Part shown: positions 60,401 through 63,760 of the stretch, piece after piece
How positions within the stretch are numbered: position 1 is the stretch's first letter
How the letters are laid out: each line of letters begins with the position of its first letter
Source: Gibbula magus
Taxonomy: Eukaryota; Mollusca; Gastropoda; Trochida; Trochidae
Assembly (NCBI GenBank): GCA_936450465.1
Contig: OW388294.1
Location: 74,576,622-74,640,621, forward strand
Length of the DNA: 64,000 nucleotides
Reading direction: 5' to 3'
Notes under the pieces: model-generated
The model's input: only the letters and a program-made list of their open reading frames with translations
Told to the model about the DNA's origin: nothing
Databases searched by the model: none
Made by a program: the position numbers and the translations under genes

Positions 60401-63007
60401 GGAGTCAGGGGTGCGCATATTTCATGGAGTCAGGGGTGTGGATAGTTCATGGGGTCAGGGGTGCAGATAGTTCATGGAGTCAGGGGTGCGCATATTTCAT
60501 GGAGTCAGGGGTGTGGATAGTTCATGGGGTCAGGGGTGCAGATAGTTCATGGAGTCAGGGGTGCGGATTGTTCATAGAGTCAGGGGTGCGGATAGTTCAT
60601 GGGGTCAGGGGTGCGGATAGTTCATGGGGTCAGGGGTGCGGATAGTTCATGGGGTCAGGGATGCGGATAGTTTATGGAGTCAGGGGTGCATATAGTTCAT
60701 GGGGTCATGGGTGCGTATAGTTCATGGAGTCAGGGGTGCGTATAGTTCATGGAGTCAGGGATGCATATAGTTCATATACCGTAATTAGGACAGCAGATAG
60801 TTTTCGAGTCAGGGGTGAAGATAGTCCACAAAGTCAGAATTGTAAATAGTTCAGTGAGTCGGGGTATGGATAGGCCACAGAGTAAAGCTTGAGGATTTGT
60901 CACTCGGTAAAGAGCTAGCTTTACTAAGGCTGGACCCCCATCAGTTTGCATCAGTGATCCAATCCTCCTTCCCTCCAGCTTTGGTTTGGTCAGTCGACAG
61001 ATATCTATCCCTCCCTCTAATCCGTGAAACCTCTTCTCCCCTGTGCAGCTAGCGTCAGTGATCGAGGACCTACGCCAGGAGGGTGACCTGTTGAAGAACC
61101 ACGTCCAGTCGGAGCGAGGCAACGTGAAGAACCTGGAGGGTCTGCTGCAGAACAACCGCGAGAAGGAGTTCCAGTTCCAGCTCTCCTCACAGGAACGTAA
61201 CGCGGAGGTCCAGATGCTCAAGGACAGGCTCTCCCTCAACGAGAGTAAGATGTGAGTATGCTTCCTCATATTTATTTGTGTAATGATGTATTTGACTTTT
61301 TTCCTTTTTATTGTAGCAGGGTAAGATTAAAGTGTCTTACTGGCTTCGGCTAGTGGGATTTCCCTTTAGCTCAACTGGTAGAGCACAGGACTTTCACCCG
61401 GGAGGTTCTGGGTTCGATTCCCACTGGAGGTGATCTCACAATCACTTCTGTTACATTTTCAACAAGAGAAAGGGTTTAGAAGCAGAGAAATGAGTCTGAA
61501 CATTCTAGTATTGTAAGCTTCAAGGACAAAGACTATTTCAAGCAAGCCAGTAACGTGTACTGTTATAAACTGTGTCTGTTCCGTTTGCAGCCAGGGCCAG
61601 AGTCGAGAGATAGCCTCCCTCCGTACACGGAACGTGGAGTTGGAAGGAGATGTGGAGAGACTCAGGCGGCAACTCACCAGCGAGAGGTTTGAGAGGTGAG
61701 TGTCAGATTGTCTAAAATAATATTAATATTGATAAATATTAATAAAAATATTAATAAATCGTTGGAGTACGCCCCTTCTTGCAGTGTGAGCAATGCAGAA
61801 GGCTGGAAGTCTCTTGAAGTTATTAGTGAGTTCATGAGAGAAATTTCATTGTCTAGATGTGTAAAGAAACTTGCCAACCTGACTTTCAGGAATGTATTAT
61901 ATAATAGTGTGTACAATAAACAACCCCATGATTTTATCATTCTGTGAAATTCTGAGAGCCAATGGCAGGTCCATAGTTAACACTTTGTAGGTCCTGTAAA
62001 GTGGAAATGGTATGACCTTACGTCTGCATATTGGACCGCTACTCTACTACTGTATTCAACATAATTGGCACACTCTTATCATAACCAACCCCCCTTCCAT
62101 AACCATGTTTTTAACTCTAGAAACATTTAGCATCCCCTCTTGAGACAACCTGACGGATAAACCTATGAACTATTTCCCTATAGATAAAACATATCCAAGC
62201 ATTATACTTACTGGACTGGATGGTAAGGTCATTTAAATCCAAGTTTCTAAGTGTACAGGGCTCTCAATACGGCGAATACGGTGTACATAAATGATTCAGA
62301 TAGGCTGAATCTCAGAAGTAGACGTATCGTGTCATGCGGCAACTGATATATCGAGTTTTGATCCACAGAGAGAGAGCGGTCCAGGAGATGAGGAGACACG
62401 GCATCACGCCACCGCTGTTGATAGCTGAATATTCTGCGTCTGGGGGCCACGTGTCAAGGTCATACAGTCATACAAGGACAAGGTCGCGCTCAAGATCAAG
62501 GTCACCAAGTCCAAGCAGGTTTGTCAACTTTTCCAAAATATTGATATGTTTAATAACTTTTTATACATGACATCAATCCATTATTGTCTCTGAAAGCTAT
62601 ATTTTGTTTCTCAGTTTGATATCAATGATCAGAGGCTTATAAGTCATGTACGAATTTTGTTAAGGTATTTAAAGACAGAAACCTGAAAACTGAGTTAAAA
62701 GTCACTTAGCTCTGTGATATGGCTGAAATATTCCTAATGTTGCTGACGGCACATAATGGTCTTTTGATTTTTTTGTTTGTGTTTACAAGACCATTCATTG
62801 AATCCAGACCATTTGTCATTATGAGCGTTGTTGGTAACTTTATTTAATTCGTGATCAGAATATTTTCAATTCTCTTGTAGGTATAGGAGCCCGGACATGT
62901 CATTGTTGGGGTCGTCTCTTCGGCGGAGATCACCCGAGAGACAAAGTTACCTGGACGAAGATCTTTTAGAAACAACACCAAAGAGTTACAGCCAAGATGT
63001 ACTTTAG
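18157..63007 (+). CDS. CEP135: CEP135, centrosomal protein of 135 kDa (22 coding exons)
   Basis: CEP135 (Bld10 family) is a coiled-coil scaffold of the centriole cartwheel and pinhead that links SAS-6, CPAP and microtubules. All 22 exons join at GT-AG sites in matching phase, giving 3816 nt and 1271 residues, against 1140 in human. The N-terminus carries the family signature (RRRLDQLGYRQSL, then LPLVEKLFADLIHTTESL). Later landmarks are DLKFLNNQYVHK, PPDDPYVADLLQVAD, ESRNRSNERMISHLNIQV, EEERDYY, TVDEKTEK, ENRRLQDDLAVMTKEN and, near the C-terminus, QEMRRHGI. Nearly all of it is predicted coiled coil, and the last ~80 residues are Arg/Ser-rich. The ATG at 18157 has a good context (A at -3, G at +4). 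Intron 3 is 19 kb, and intron 13 carries a complete DIRS element in sense orientation. TSGA10 is the nearest paralogue family, but the full-length collinearity favours CEP135. Confidence 0.95.
18632..18765. repeat. 28-bp inverted repeat in CEP135 intron 1
   Basis: aatctcaccc and following bases at 18632-18659 are the near-perfect complement (about 3 mismatches) of 18738-18765. The spacer is 78 bp. It could be a small foldback element. A cluster of TGATGTCA/TGACATCA/GACGTCAT motifs follows at 18860-18970. Confidence 0.7.
18800..20176 (+). other. CEP135 intron 1, distal part
   Basis: No gene or RNA is recognised in this intron segment beyond the CRE-like motif cluster at 18860-18970. Confidence 0.5.
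20177..20344 (+). CDS. CEP135: CEP135 coding exon 2
   Basis: Acceptor atgtag and donor CCAG|gtactc. It completes the Glu codon of exon 1 and encodes ELKASLRKLEHENADLKFL through the EKNFHAVVQTP motif. Base composition is clearly more GC-rich than the flanking intron. Confidence 0.93.
20920..21146 (+). CDS. CEP135: CEP135 coding exon 3
   Basis: Acceptor aatcacag and donor CAACAG|gtcagt. It encodes GGRKKSIPFRRQRMEID, then PPPDDPYVADLLQVAD, both strong family signatures, and ends in phase 0 before the 19-kb intron 3. Confidence 0.94.
21185..21830. repeat. Two diverged ~300-bp repeat copies at the start of CEP135 intron 3
   Basis: Shared landmarks in the same order are tatcatatgagtgtccatg/tattatttgagtatctatg, then agtcatgaaatt.ttg.aaata, then ctaaaat, then ggctggc.acccg. 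They occur at about 21186-21395 and 21520-21810. They are probably decayed copies of one repeat, and no coding frame is present. Confidence 0.6.
21831..24729 (+). other. CEP135 intron 3, no gene recognised
   Basis: No supportable gene. Open frames near 23082-23670 are short and lack motifs. A small hairpin (ggcttcg..cgaagcc) lies near 23427-23445, within a repeat-like GC-richer patch at 23420-23590. Confidence 0.5.
24730..24963. mobile_element. Tigger/pogo-like MITE, copy 2 (right end degraded)
   Basis: It starts after TA with CAGTCAAGCCGCGATAGTCC and contains ggccaccgataatccgaatc and gtccgaacggtag. These match the reverse complement of the MITE at 1787-1963. The right end (ggtaatccccttgaca) is degraded. 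It is longer than copy 1 because of an internal insertion or a different subtype. Confidence 0.7.
25240..25720. repeat. Diverged ~145-bp tandem repeats, 3-4 copies
   Basis: aaataggttttta recurs at about 25387, 25532 and 25677, spaced 145 bp, with an older copy near 25265. Units also share ctacaattta.aatc, agtctgcacacaacatttca, gctctagaccttttggaac and gtgacccc. It lies in CEP135 intron 3. Confidence 0.8.
25721..28750 (+). other. CEP135 intron 3, no gene recognised
   Basis: This is AT-rich intron sequence with a poly-A run at 27432-27448. No gene, tRNA-like boxes or clear tandem structure were recognised. Confidence 0.5.
28760..29020 (+). promoter_or_regulatory. Candidate internal promoter and first exon in CEP135 intron 3
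   Basis: A CCAAT-type element (gattggtc, 28771) and a GC box (ggggcggagc, about 28790) lie ~220 bp upstream of a good donor (ACTCAG|gtgggt at 29016/29017). The patch is locally GC-richer than the rest of the intron. It could start an N-terminally shortened CEP135 transcript or a non-coding RNA. The open frame of 186 codons across it reads through this donor and has no recognisable domain. Confidence 0.2.
29460..32000 (+). other. CEP135 intron 3, no gene recognised
   Basis: AT-rich sequence with frequent stops. Nothing was recognised. Confidence 0.5.
32003..32200 (+). mobile_element. SINE family 1, copy E (decayed)
   Basis: Body fragments of family 1 are present in order: gatcaagaggta, tgacactgaatttcag, gcaggtttcaccgcaatgca and ctccctgcaataatactag. 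Deletions remove the head and part of the body. Confidence 0.65.
32709..32990 (+). mobile_element. SINE family 1, copy F
   Basis: The head is degraded (gcatggtggttagcatg, tttaatcctgcc). The body is well kept: agagaactgttttacacgca, ggtttgggtgcaatgc, accacccatggttcgc and caataatactagcagctgtg. There is no clear target-site duplication. Confidence 0.8.
32991..38030 (+). other. CEP135 intron 3; G-rich and GGA-rich tracts, no gene recognised
   Basis: A G-run cluster at 34437-34469 (gggaggggg, then ggaggggg and ttggg) could form a G-quadruplex. A (GGN)n/GGAGG tract lies at about 34842-34882 and creates an artificial poly-Pro frame on the minus strand. A 105-codon frame at 36907-37224 shows no domain and no splice context. 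Confidence 0.5.
38030..38870. repeat. Diverged ~175-225 bp tandem repeats, about five units
   Basis: The phrase gtttgaggNtgNatgcctt..ttttgttatagta recurs near 38055, 38280, 38459, 38640 and 38812. Between occurrences are shared phrases such as cttgatctaatNg and agttctatgtttgtat. It lies in CEP135 intron 3. Confidence 0.75.
39506..39822 (+). mobile_element. tRNA-derived SINE (family 2, copy 2)
   Basis: The head gcacagtggtgtactggtt and B box GGTTCGAATCC are followed by gagacaccaaaaattt, ggtaaggcacttcatccaca, ttgcactcagtctgccca and gggtacctgaacatggga, then an ATT-repeat tail. tacttgaa at 39498-39505 and 39823-39830 is a probable short target duplication. Confidence 0.85.
40146..40274 (+). CDS. 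CEP135: CEP135 coding exon 4
   Basis: This exon has 43 codons in phase 0 at both ends (tgtattacag acceptor, ACAG|gtcggt donor). It encodes LDGGRPADVVALESRNRSNE and ISHLNIQ, which align with the equivalent CEP135 segment. Confidence 0.94.
40381..40440 (+). repeat. Exact 30-bp tandem duplication
   Basis: A 30-bp unit starting tgaaaataaaaacaaatc occurs twice in direct succession, differing only in the last base. It lies in CEP135 intron 4, ~110 bp after exon 4. Confidence 0.9.
40700..40997 (+). repeat. 18-bp minisatellite, about 16 copies
   Basis: The unit is gaggacaccagttttgag, with variants gagggcacc and gaagagggcacc. Because 18 is divisible by three, five or more frames stay open (for example TSFEED and KLVPSS repeats). 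These are artefacts of the repeat and lie in CEP135 intron 4. Confidence 0.95.
41505..41672. repeat. TTCCGGTGGGAC minisatellite
   Basis: Alternating 9- and 18-bp units of cttccggtggga and cttccggttccggtgggact extend to the point where homology to the Penelope-like protein begins. The repeat keeps several frames open on both strands. Confidence 0.9.
41659..42615 (+). pseudogene. Penelope-like retroelement, 5'-truncated: end of RT region plus GIY-YIG endonuclease
   Basis: The open frame of 318 codons begins inside the preceding minisatellite. Recognisable coding starts at about residue 10 with FCKPTDTHSYLLYTSCHP and PYSQFLRLKRICS, the segment after the reverse-transcriptase core in Penelope-like elements. 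A Cys-rich linker (PCNKDDCKIC, then CGNFSC) leads to the GIY-YIG nuclease motif VVYLLTCNKCKKQYVGETKR and TRLSEH. The reverse-transcriptase catalytic motifs are absent, so this copy cannot be autonomous. The remaining 3' part has no internal stop. It lies in CEP135 intron 4, in the same sense as the host gene. Telomere-associated and other Penelope lineages share this layout, and the subgroup was not resolved. Confidence 0.85.
42945..43318 (+). other. CEP135 intron 4, distal part
   Basis: No gene or repeat was recognised. A frame of 115 codons on the minus strand has no motif. Confidence 0.5.
43319..43525 (+). CDS. CEP135: CEP135 coding exon 5
   Basis: This exon has 69 codons in phase 0 (ctccacag acceptor, CCAAG|gtaaga donor). 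It encodes VDFLNQKNRELERKF and continues as heptad-rich coiled coil to KTADREMYEAK. Confidence 0.92.
43526..44027 (+). other. CEP135 intron 5, proximal part
   Basis: AT-rich intron sequence. Nothing was recognised. Confidence 0.5.
44028..44728 (+). repeat. 10/11-bp CCCCACACATAC minisatellite, ~700 bp
   Basis: Near-perfect units of ccccacacata alternate between 10 bp and 11 bp (four or five C). The array gives long artificial frames on both strands (for example YPTHTPHIP on plus, CGVCVGYVWG on minus). It lies in CEP135 intron 5, immediately upstream of a duplicated exon-like segment. Confidence 0.97.
44942..44985 (+). pseudogene. Decayed duplicate of CEP135 exon 6 start
   Basis: After a good acceptor (ctgtacacag) the sequence encodes EELEISRHEW, against EELEKSRYEL in exon 6 139 bp downstream. 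The upstream pyrimidine-rich sequence is also similar. There is no in-phase donor, and read-through meets a stop, so it is probably a pseudo-exon from a local tandem duplication. Confidence 0.6.
45081..45146 (+). CDS. CEP135: CEP135 coding exon 6 (22 codons)
   Basis: This short phase-0 exon lies between ctctctacag and AAGGCT|gtacgt and encodes EELEKSRYELEGLDLTVAQ plus three residues. It joins exon 5 (YEAK) and exon 7 (EAKRLAKDLSEM) without breaking the coiled coil. A decayed copy of its start lies at 44942. Confidence 0.85.
45147..47058 (+). other. CEP135 intron 6
   Basis: No gene was recognised. A short repeat 3' end (actgtttaacgccacttcag, near 46424-46460) resembles the SINE family 1 tail on the minus strand and the fragment near 6807. 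Short phrases of the type aagggttaaaaagatagtct recur at 46040-46120. Confidence 0.5.
47059..47209 (+). CDS. CEP135: CEP135 coding exon 7
   Basis: Acceptor tctggaacag, donor TAACG|gtgagc, ending in phase 1. It encodes EAKRLAKDLSEMKMRL and LLDRIQEDKRRLTQRV, corresponding to the EQEKQRLSKKV region of the family. Confidence 0.92.
47720..47976 (+). CDS. CEP135: CEP135 coding exon 8
   Basis: Acceptor ccctacag, donor AAGAAG|gtgagg. It encodes EKELVLEIERLKRKN, then IRSVEEERDYYREQ, followed by an Arg/Ser/Pro stretch (SPVRSRPSSRAGSP). The EEERDYY block is repeated in diverged form in exon 9. Confidence 0.93.
47977..48671 (+). other. CEP135 intron 8
   Basis: No gene or repeat was recognised. Confidence 0.5.
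48672..48908 (+). CDS. CEP135: CEP135 coding exon 9
   Basis: This exon has 79 codons in phase 0, with donor GCTGAA|gtgagt. The acceptor (catttaaaag) has a weak pyrimidine tract, so the exact start is slightly less certain. It encodes VLEEEKEYYKKEYEGLK, then RSATPVRGTPTRS and LTRERDELKGLLDKFERHM. Confidence 0.9.
49331..49567 (+). CDS. CEP135: CEP135 coding exon 10
   Basis: This exon has 79 codons in phase 0 (cttgacag acceptor, CTCAAG|gtgcat donor). It encodes IQANVKVLTSERDKLNNMY and ends LTTERDSLRERLK, matching the VKLLTAERDKL and EALREKL segments of CEP135. Confidence 0.93.
49707..49784 (+). CDS. CEP135: CEP135 coding exon 11 (26 codons)
   Basis: This short phase-0 exon lies between ttattcag and CATACG|gtatgg. 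It encodes IATETSLSDRARLEQKIEDL and six more residues, and is collinear with the SELEKTIEHL segment. Confidence 0.88.
49785..51039 (+). other. CEP135 introns 11 and 12 (exon 12 lies between)
   Basis: Apart from exon 12 at 50312-50463, nothing was recognised. A diverged ~75-bp repeat (cagtcaaac..tctttcatgagatct) occurs 2-3 times at 50485-50660. Confidence 0.45.
50312..50463 (+). CDS. CEP135: CEP135 coding exon 12
   Basis: Acceptor cttcttaaag, donor ATGAG|gtcagt, ending in phase 2. It encodes VEAERNELIVRVNVLKDEI and then LRLSHISDDASKTKAESN, matching the KFSHVAGDSSHQKTE motif. Confidence 0.92.
51040..51310 (+). CDS. CEP135: CEP135 coding exon 13
   Basis: Acceptor tctcccccag, donor GACAGG|gtcagt, in phase 0 at the 3' end. 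It encodes TIGAMDREKDSLQLTVDEKT and ends NNELHDR. The DIRS element begins 120 bp downstream, inside the following intron. Confidence 0.94.
51443..51646 (+). repeat. DIRS left inverted terminal repeat
   Basis: These 204 bp from aagggatcctcc to cttatcaatc are the exact reverse complement of 57748-57951. A further 12-bp left-end extension (attctttttcag) lies outside it and is found again, complemented, in the internal complementary region. Confidence 0.95.
52176..54173 (+). CDS. DIRS ORF1, gag-like protein
   Basis: This frame is 665 codons from its first ATG. A Cys/His cluster (CVGCKARLPPADKHDRC, CLVEDEH, then CQLC) near the N-terminus is typical of DIRS ORF1. It is followed by a Lys-rich stretch, Ser/Pro-rich low-complexity sequence, and a conserved-looking C-terminal half ending in a basic tail (KKFKGKGKKGQNRRG). 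The product probably packages element RNA. The start is uncertain. An alternative is ATG at 51716 with a short exon (MDKVKAS) spliced from gtatgt at 51737 to ttgcag at 52226, in phase 0, which would bypass the ATG at 52176. The last ~120 nt overlap ORF2 in another frame. Confidence 0.85.
   Translation: MHLHSCTPLYILCLTLQSFTECVGCKARLPPADKHDRCLVCLVEDEHDEQACQLCLSFTPRAKKERGMDMIFYRNLQKAGQELKGSVPPSKEKRKGKKGKGKQKVSSPPAPSSSSDEVDMEVGSPAAGDVSSPPVLLPQTHTTNVAINPNPNLDAAAISAIIQGQMTGMVGTMMAQLRKELTVVALPDLDAPGSAGTKNVGKDLGSPTEPGAGPGKVAGSDVGTRETAPALPRTQAKQVPPTVQGAEVPSTSGGTGTPKGKGSGAPASGPSLLRGPALVQERAPAGRAGFRIPLKRTVRDRASDTGSLLSGSGTGDLSEDGSEYSEEDEESGRAVSLAELLKETRDRIAIAIPQTLVPVPEQVSEDFRLPGEAFAPSKPPATRLRVLDSLLVEAINPLLSGSRTKADLPELNKRYQLGEDGLFDLPVIDECVLTSVTLSGAQAQPSLGKQGRRLPPFPSHAAMFKAEFRAHEDTYRNGAQQLRVAVHGAYLAAMQAKDQAEMQEVGTKVTTFQKQLSEVSSYLARDSIRSAASQIMGAVMGMRRLWLSTSKYSQSTRLTLQNLPYRLGSTLFPGSQAVVKEAAEQKVAFEDSKVLLEDPAPQEKRVRLSPLDGLYPTPGGSSQPSWNGPMGNKKKFKGKGKKGQNRRGNHGQRNFRSRGKPNKQS
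54050..56287 (+). CDS. DIRS ORF2, reverse transcriptase and RNase H
   Basis: This frame is 745 codons. The reverse transcriptase starts near residue 95, with YFLVPKKDGGFRPILNLKYL, SSIDLKDAYLHVPMHPEF, LPFGISTAPRVF and the catalytic YLDD at 54863-54874. RNase H follows, with its first Asp at 55361 (TDASLSGWGG), then ELRAA, MDNQTALSYI and GVDNVRADALSRR. The C-terminal part (VDLFASGMTNQIP, then LVAPLWTAQSWFP) matches the post-RNase H region of DIRS polyproteins, sometimes called a methyltransferase-like domain. No internal stop is present. It starts inside ORF1 and its end overlaps the recombinase frame, each shifted -1 relative to the previous one. Confidence 0.92.
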   Translation: MEWPYGQQEEIQGEGKERAEPQGQSWPAEFSEPRKAKQAILGSPLPVSPPKSLAARTLPETGVHCLSENLPVGGRLSHFVSEWEKVTSNTWVLSTLREGHLPLWKYDPPTFSGIRHTKVPELPEKAEVLRAEVQALLDKAAIEVVPQGQEQSGYYSTYFLVPKKDGGFRPILNLKYLNRSLQVPTFKMETLRTVIASVERGDWLSSIDLKDAYLHVPMHPEFKEFLRFSFDGTCYQFRVLPFGISTAPRVFTKLMLVPAQAARSRGTCCHPYLDDWLIRALSRELNQEATQQVLDILLKLGWIINLKKSDIAPRQDLVFLGARFDTASGSVSLAPDRVSRVIGAVHLFLQSPTHTARTWLQLLGHMASTVDVVWRARLSMRPVQQALARMWSHSDSFEKVLTTPVWVLEHLRWWVSESNLLKGLPLELPTPSVTIQTDASLSGWGGVLEDLTASGLWSQEESKLHINVLELRAARRVFECFKERIEGLVVRLEMDNQTALSYILKQGGTVSPSLLQESWQFLLWCDQFSIQVVPVYLPGVDNVRADALSRRILTPHEWMLDRGIFGTISLLFGSFQVDLFASGMTNQIPVFCSRIPDPRALARDAFAIDWSGRVLWAFPPVPLIPRVLSQLTNQPARLLVLVAPLWTAQSWFPSVLRFLVQPPVLLPSRRDILFQEGAPHPNPRIQWVAWPLSGIASRRAVFLHELQTQYWLRGGIRQTFSMKIDGPVMRAGVAIEGYSIPFLQI
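56113..57171 (+). CDS. DIRS ORF3, tyrosine recombinase
   Basis: An N-terminal SAM-like domain (YEDRWACYARWC, then STVRGYSTAISAFH) is followed by the catalytic domain. The first catalytic Arg is in ALASGRRVGDIHAM (56599-56604), the HxxR box is KAHSVRAVA (His at 56992, Arg at 57001), and the Tyr nucleophile is in TFIRHYQLD (57100-57102). The frame is open far upstream, but that part is the shadow of ORF1/ORF2. No Met occurs between about 54120 and 56621, so translation must come from fusion to ORF2 or a spliced message. The start given marks the beginning of recognisable homology and is not an initiation site. Confidence 0.9.
   Translation, partial: GLATVRNRLQESGIPARVADTILASRRDSTNLQYEDRWACYARWCGDRGLLDPFSTDLVAVLEFLQARLDAGLAASTVRGYSTAISAFHVPVDGALLGSHPLVQRFLAGVDRIRPVVRRISPTWDLSFVLDWLSGPGFKDLNALSLQLLTWKTAFLVALASGRRVGDIHAMSADPELTVFHRDRVSIRLPDSYRPKVDHSFHVTAPIELPTLMQPASSGSTGNHAHILDVRRVLKTYIKRTRSIRKDQQLFCCYGGSKPGLPASKQSISRWIVSAIVMGYVHKGLEPPGQLKAHSVRAVATSKAFAAALPIEEICSAAIWSRPSTFIRHYQLDRHSRERARFGQSVLSGGQS
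57172..57613 (+). other. DIRS 3' non-coding region
   Basis: This lies between ORF3 and the internal complementary region. It contains a small hairpin (ggcagtaggtgtccc paired with gggacactgcc, 57320-57348) and a 15-bp poly-G run near 57400. No coding frame is supported. Confidence 0.6.
57614..57710 (+). repeat. DIRS internal complementary region
   Basis: Positions 57614-57657 are the reverse complement of the left terminus, and 57657-57710 of the right terminus, meeting at agaatcgaacc. In the DIRS model this region templates joining of the two ends into a circle. It confirms both element ends. Confidence 0.93.
57748..57951 (+). repeat. DIRS right inverted terminal repeat
   Basis: This is the exact complement of the left repeat with no mismatch over 204 bp. 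It is followed by a right-end extension (caaagaatctgcaacctctg and on to 57984) that is also represented in the internal complementary region. Confidence 0.95.
58014..58069 (+). CDS. CEP135: CEP135 coding exon 14 (56 nt)
   Basis: This small exon begins 30 bp after the DIRS right end (ttattaacag acceptor) and ends CTTGG|gtgagt. It encodes ERFISDLKIRVSELEAQL plus a split Gly codon. Phase agreement with exons 13 and 15 shows that the transcript can still be spliced correctly across the 6.7-kb intron. Confidence 0.88.
58332..58500 (+). CDS. CEP135: CEP135 coding exon 15
   Basis: Acceptor tctcaaacag, donor AACCAG|gtaggg. It encodes HANDNLTLKDRELKSMRRQL, then IALRENRRLQDDLAVMTKEN, one of the best conserved blocks of CEP135. 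Confidence 0.95.
58820..58930 (+). CDS. CEP135: CEP135 coding exon 16
   Basis: This exon has 37 codons in phase 0 (cgtctgcag acceptor, TCCAAG|gtcagt donor). It encodes KLNQELQDALDDREQLKTQV, then the VQEYILEV motif. Confidence 0.92.
58931..59443 (+). other. CEP135 intron 16
   Basis: No gene or repeat was recognised. Confidence 0.5.
59444..59629 (+). CDS. CEP135: CEP135 coding exon 17
   Basis: This exon has 62 codons in phase 0 (gctttccag acceptor, CAAGAG|gtaggg donor). It encodes EQERSDLLEQYRRLSMEAEQ and the later SNLRLEIMTKESELRRLRD, collinear with the DLLDRFQMLHNRAE and VRLELLSIDTE region. Confidence 0.93.
59630..60024 (+). other. CEP135 intron 17
   Basis: No gene or repeat was recognised. 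Confidence 0.5.
60025..60234 (+). CDS. CEP135: CEP135 coding exon 18
   Basis: This exon has 70 codons in phase 0 (cccttacag acceptor, GAACAG|gtgggt donor). It encodes HLSAQQSYEIQVSNLTRSV, then LTAVREMCSRLEGTKETLQR, matching the LSSLRELCIKLDSGK segment. Confidence 0.93.
60284..60778 (+). repeat. 25-bp minisatellite, about 20 copies
   Basis: The unit is ttcatggagtcaggggtgcg plus gatag (25 bp). Three units make a 75-nt, 25-residue period, which explains a 98-codon artificial frame. Copies diverge towards the 3' end. It lies in CEP135 intron 18. Confidence 0.95.
61049..61251 (+). CDS. CEP135: CEP135 coding exon 19
   Basis: Acceptor ctgtgcag, donor AAGAT|gtgagt, ending in phase 2. It encodes LASVIEDLRQEGDLLKNHVQ and NVKNLEGLLQNNREKEFQFQ, matching HTVKNLESLLATNRDKEF. 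Confidence 0.95.
61363..61436 (+). repeat. tRNA-Glu-like sequence (TTC anticodon loop), probably a pseudogene or SINE head
   Basis: The D arm is good (gctcaactggtagagc), the loop ctttcac and B box GGTTCGATTCC are present, and tRNA spacing is kept. However, the anticodon stem (cagga/ccggg) and acceptor stem pair poorly, and no 3' terminator T-run follows closely. It lies in CEP135 intron 19. Confidence 0.45.
61591..61695 (+). CDS. CEP135: CEP135 coding exon 20
   Basis: Acceptor cgtttgcag, donor GAGAG|gtgagt. It encodes QGQSREIASLRTRNVELEGD and ends RLRRQLTSERFE with a split Arg codon. Confidence 0.93.
61696..62368 (+). other. CEP135 intron 20
   Basis: No gene was recognised. Short AT-rich repeats of taatattaata/aaaatattaataa type lie at 61720-61755. 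Confidence 0.5.
62369..62518 (+). CDS. CEP135: CEP135 coding exon 21
   Basis: Acceptor atccacag, donor AGCAG|gtttgt. It begins ERAVQEMRRHGI, the conserved C-terminal motif, and then becomes Arg/Ser-rich (RTRSRSRSRSPSPSR). Confidence 0.94.
62881..63007 (+). CDS. CEP135: CEP135 terminal coding exon 22
   Basis: The acceptor tctcttgtag is followed by 41 complete codons and TAG at 63005-63007. It encodes SPDMSLLGSSLRRRSPERQS and an acidic, Ser-ending tail. The tail itself is not conserved with vertebrates, but phase and position support it. Confidence 0.85.
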
Positions 63008-63760
63008 CAACATCGATCGAATATTCAATTTGTTGTTCAACATCTCGACCTCAAGTAGATCCCGAAAAACTATCAGGGGGTTGCCATGGTGATTGCCAGT
63101 ACAGATTACTGCCAAGTCAGCACGAATTTGTATCAAAGATTGAATATGAATGATACGTGTCCATCAGTTGTAATATTCTGATATTGCTCTTTGTCCAACC
63201 AAATATGGTATTTATCAAGTACGAATTGATACATTTTGATTGGTTATATAAATAACTAGATACAGCATCTTTCTCCACCAAAAACGGGAATTATTGAGTA
63301 TGAAGTGATTAATCTTGTTGAGTTATAACGATAACGTGATATTTCACCTTTCTTCAACCAACTGTGGTAATTATCAATTATAACAGAGTCTCATAATGTA
63401 ACTTTCTACTATCAATTAAGTGAAATAGATATTGCTCTACTTTCCTAATATTTTAACATTTACTTTTTCTCCACTTGACGTTTTTATTCCTAAAGTGAAA
63501 AATATATGAAAGATGTAGAATATAGACTCTAAGCAGAGAAAATCACTGCCAGCATTCAATCGAGAGTAATTAAGGGGAGGTAATCCATCTAATGTCTTGT
63601 GAGATTATTTGAGGTAGTACAATATTTGTGTTTGAATCAATGTCGAAACTGTATCAGTTACATAAGAAAGGATATTCCCAACAAGAATTCATTACTAGTA
63701 CCGGTATGTATAACAATCTATTTAACAGACATAATAAAATGAGTAGAACTCTTTATCGTA
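63008..63760 (+). terminator. CEP135 3' UTR with candidate polyadenylation signal
   Basis: No reading frame follows the stop codon. An AATAAA hexamer lies at 63733-63738 and is followed by U-rich sequence, making it the first strong cleavage/polyadenylation candidate after the stop. The exact cleavage site is not visible from sequence. Confidence 0.5.
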
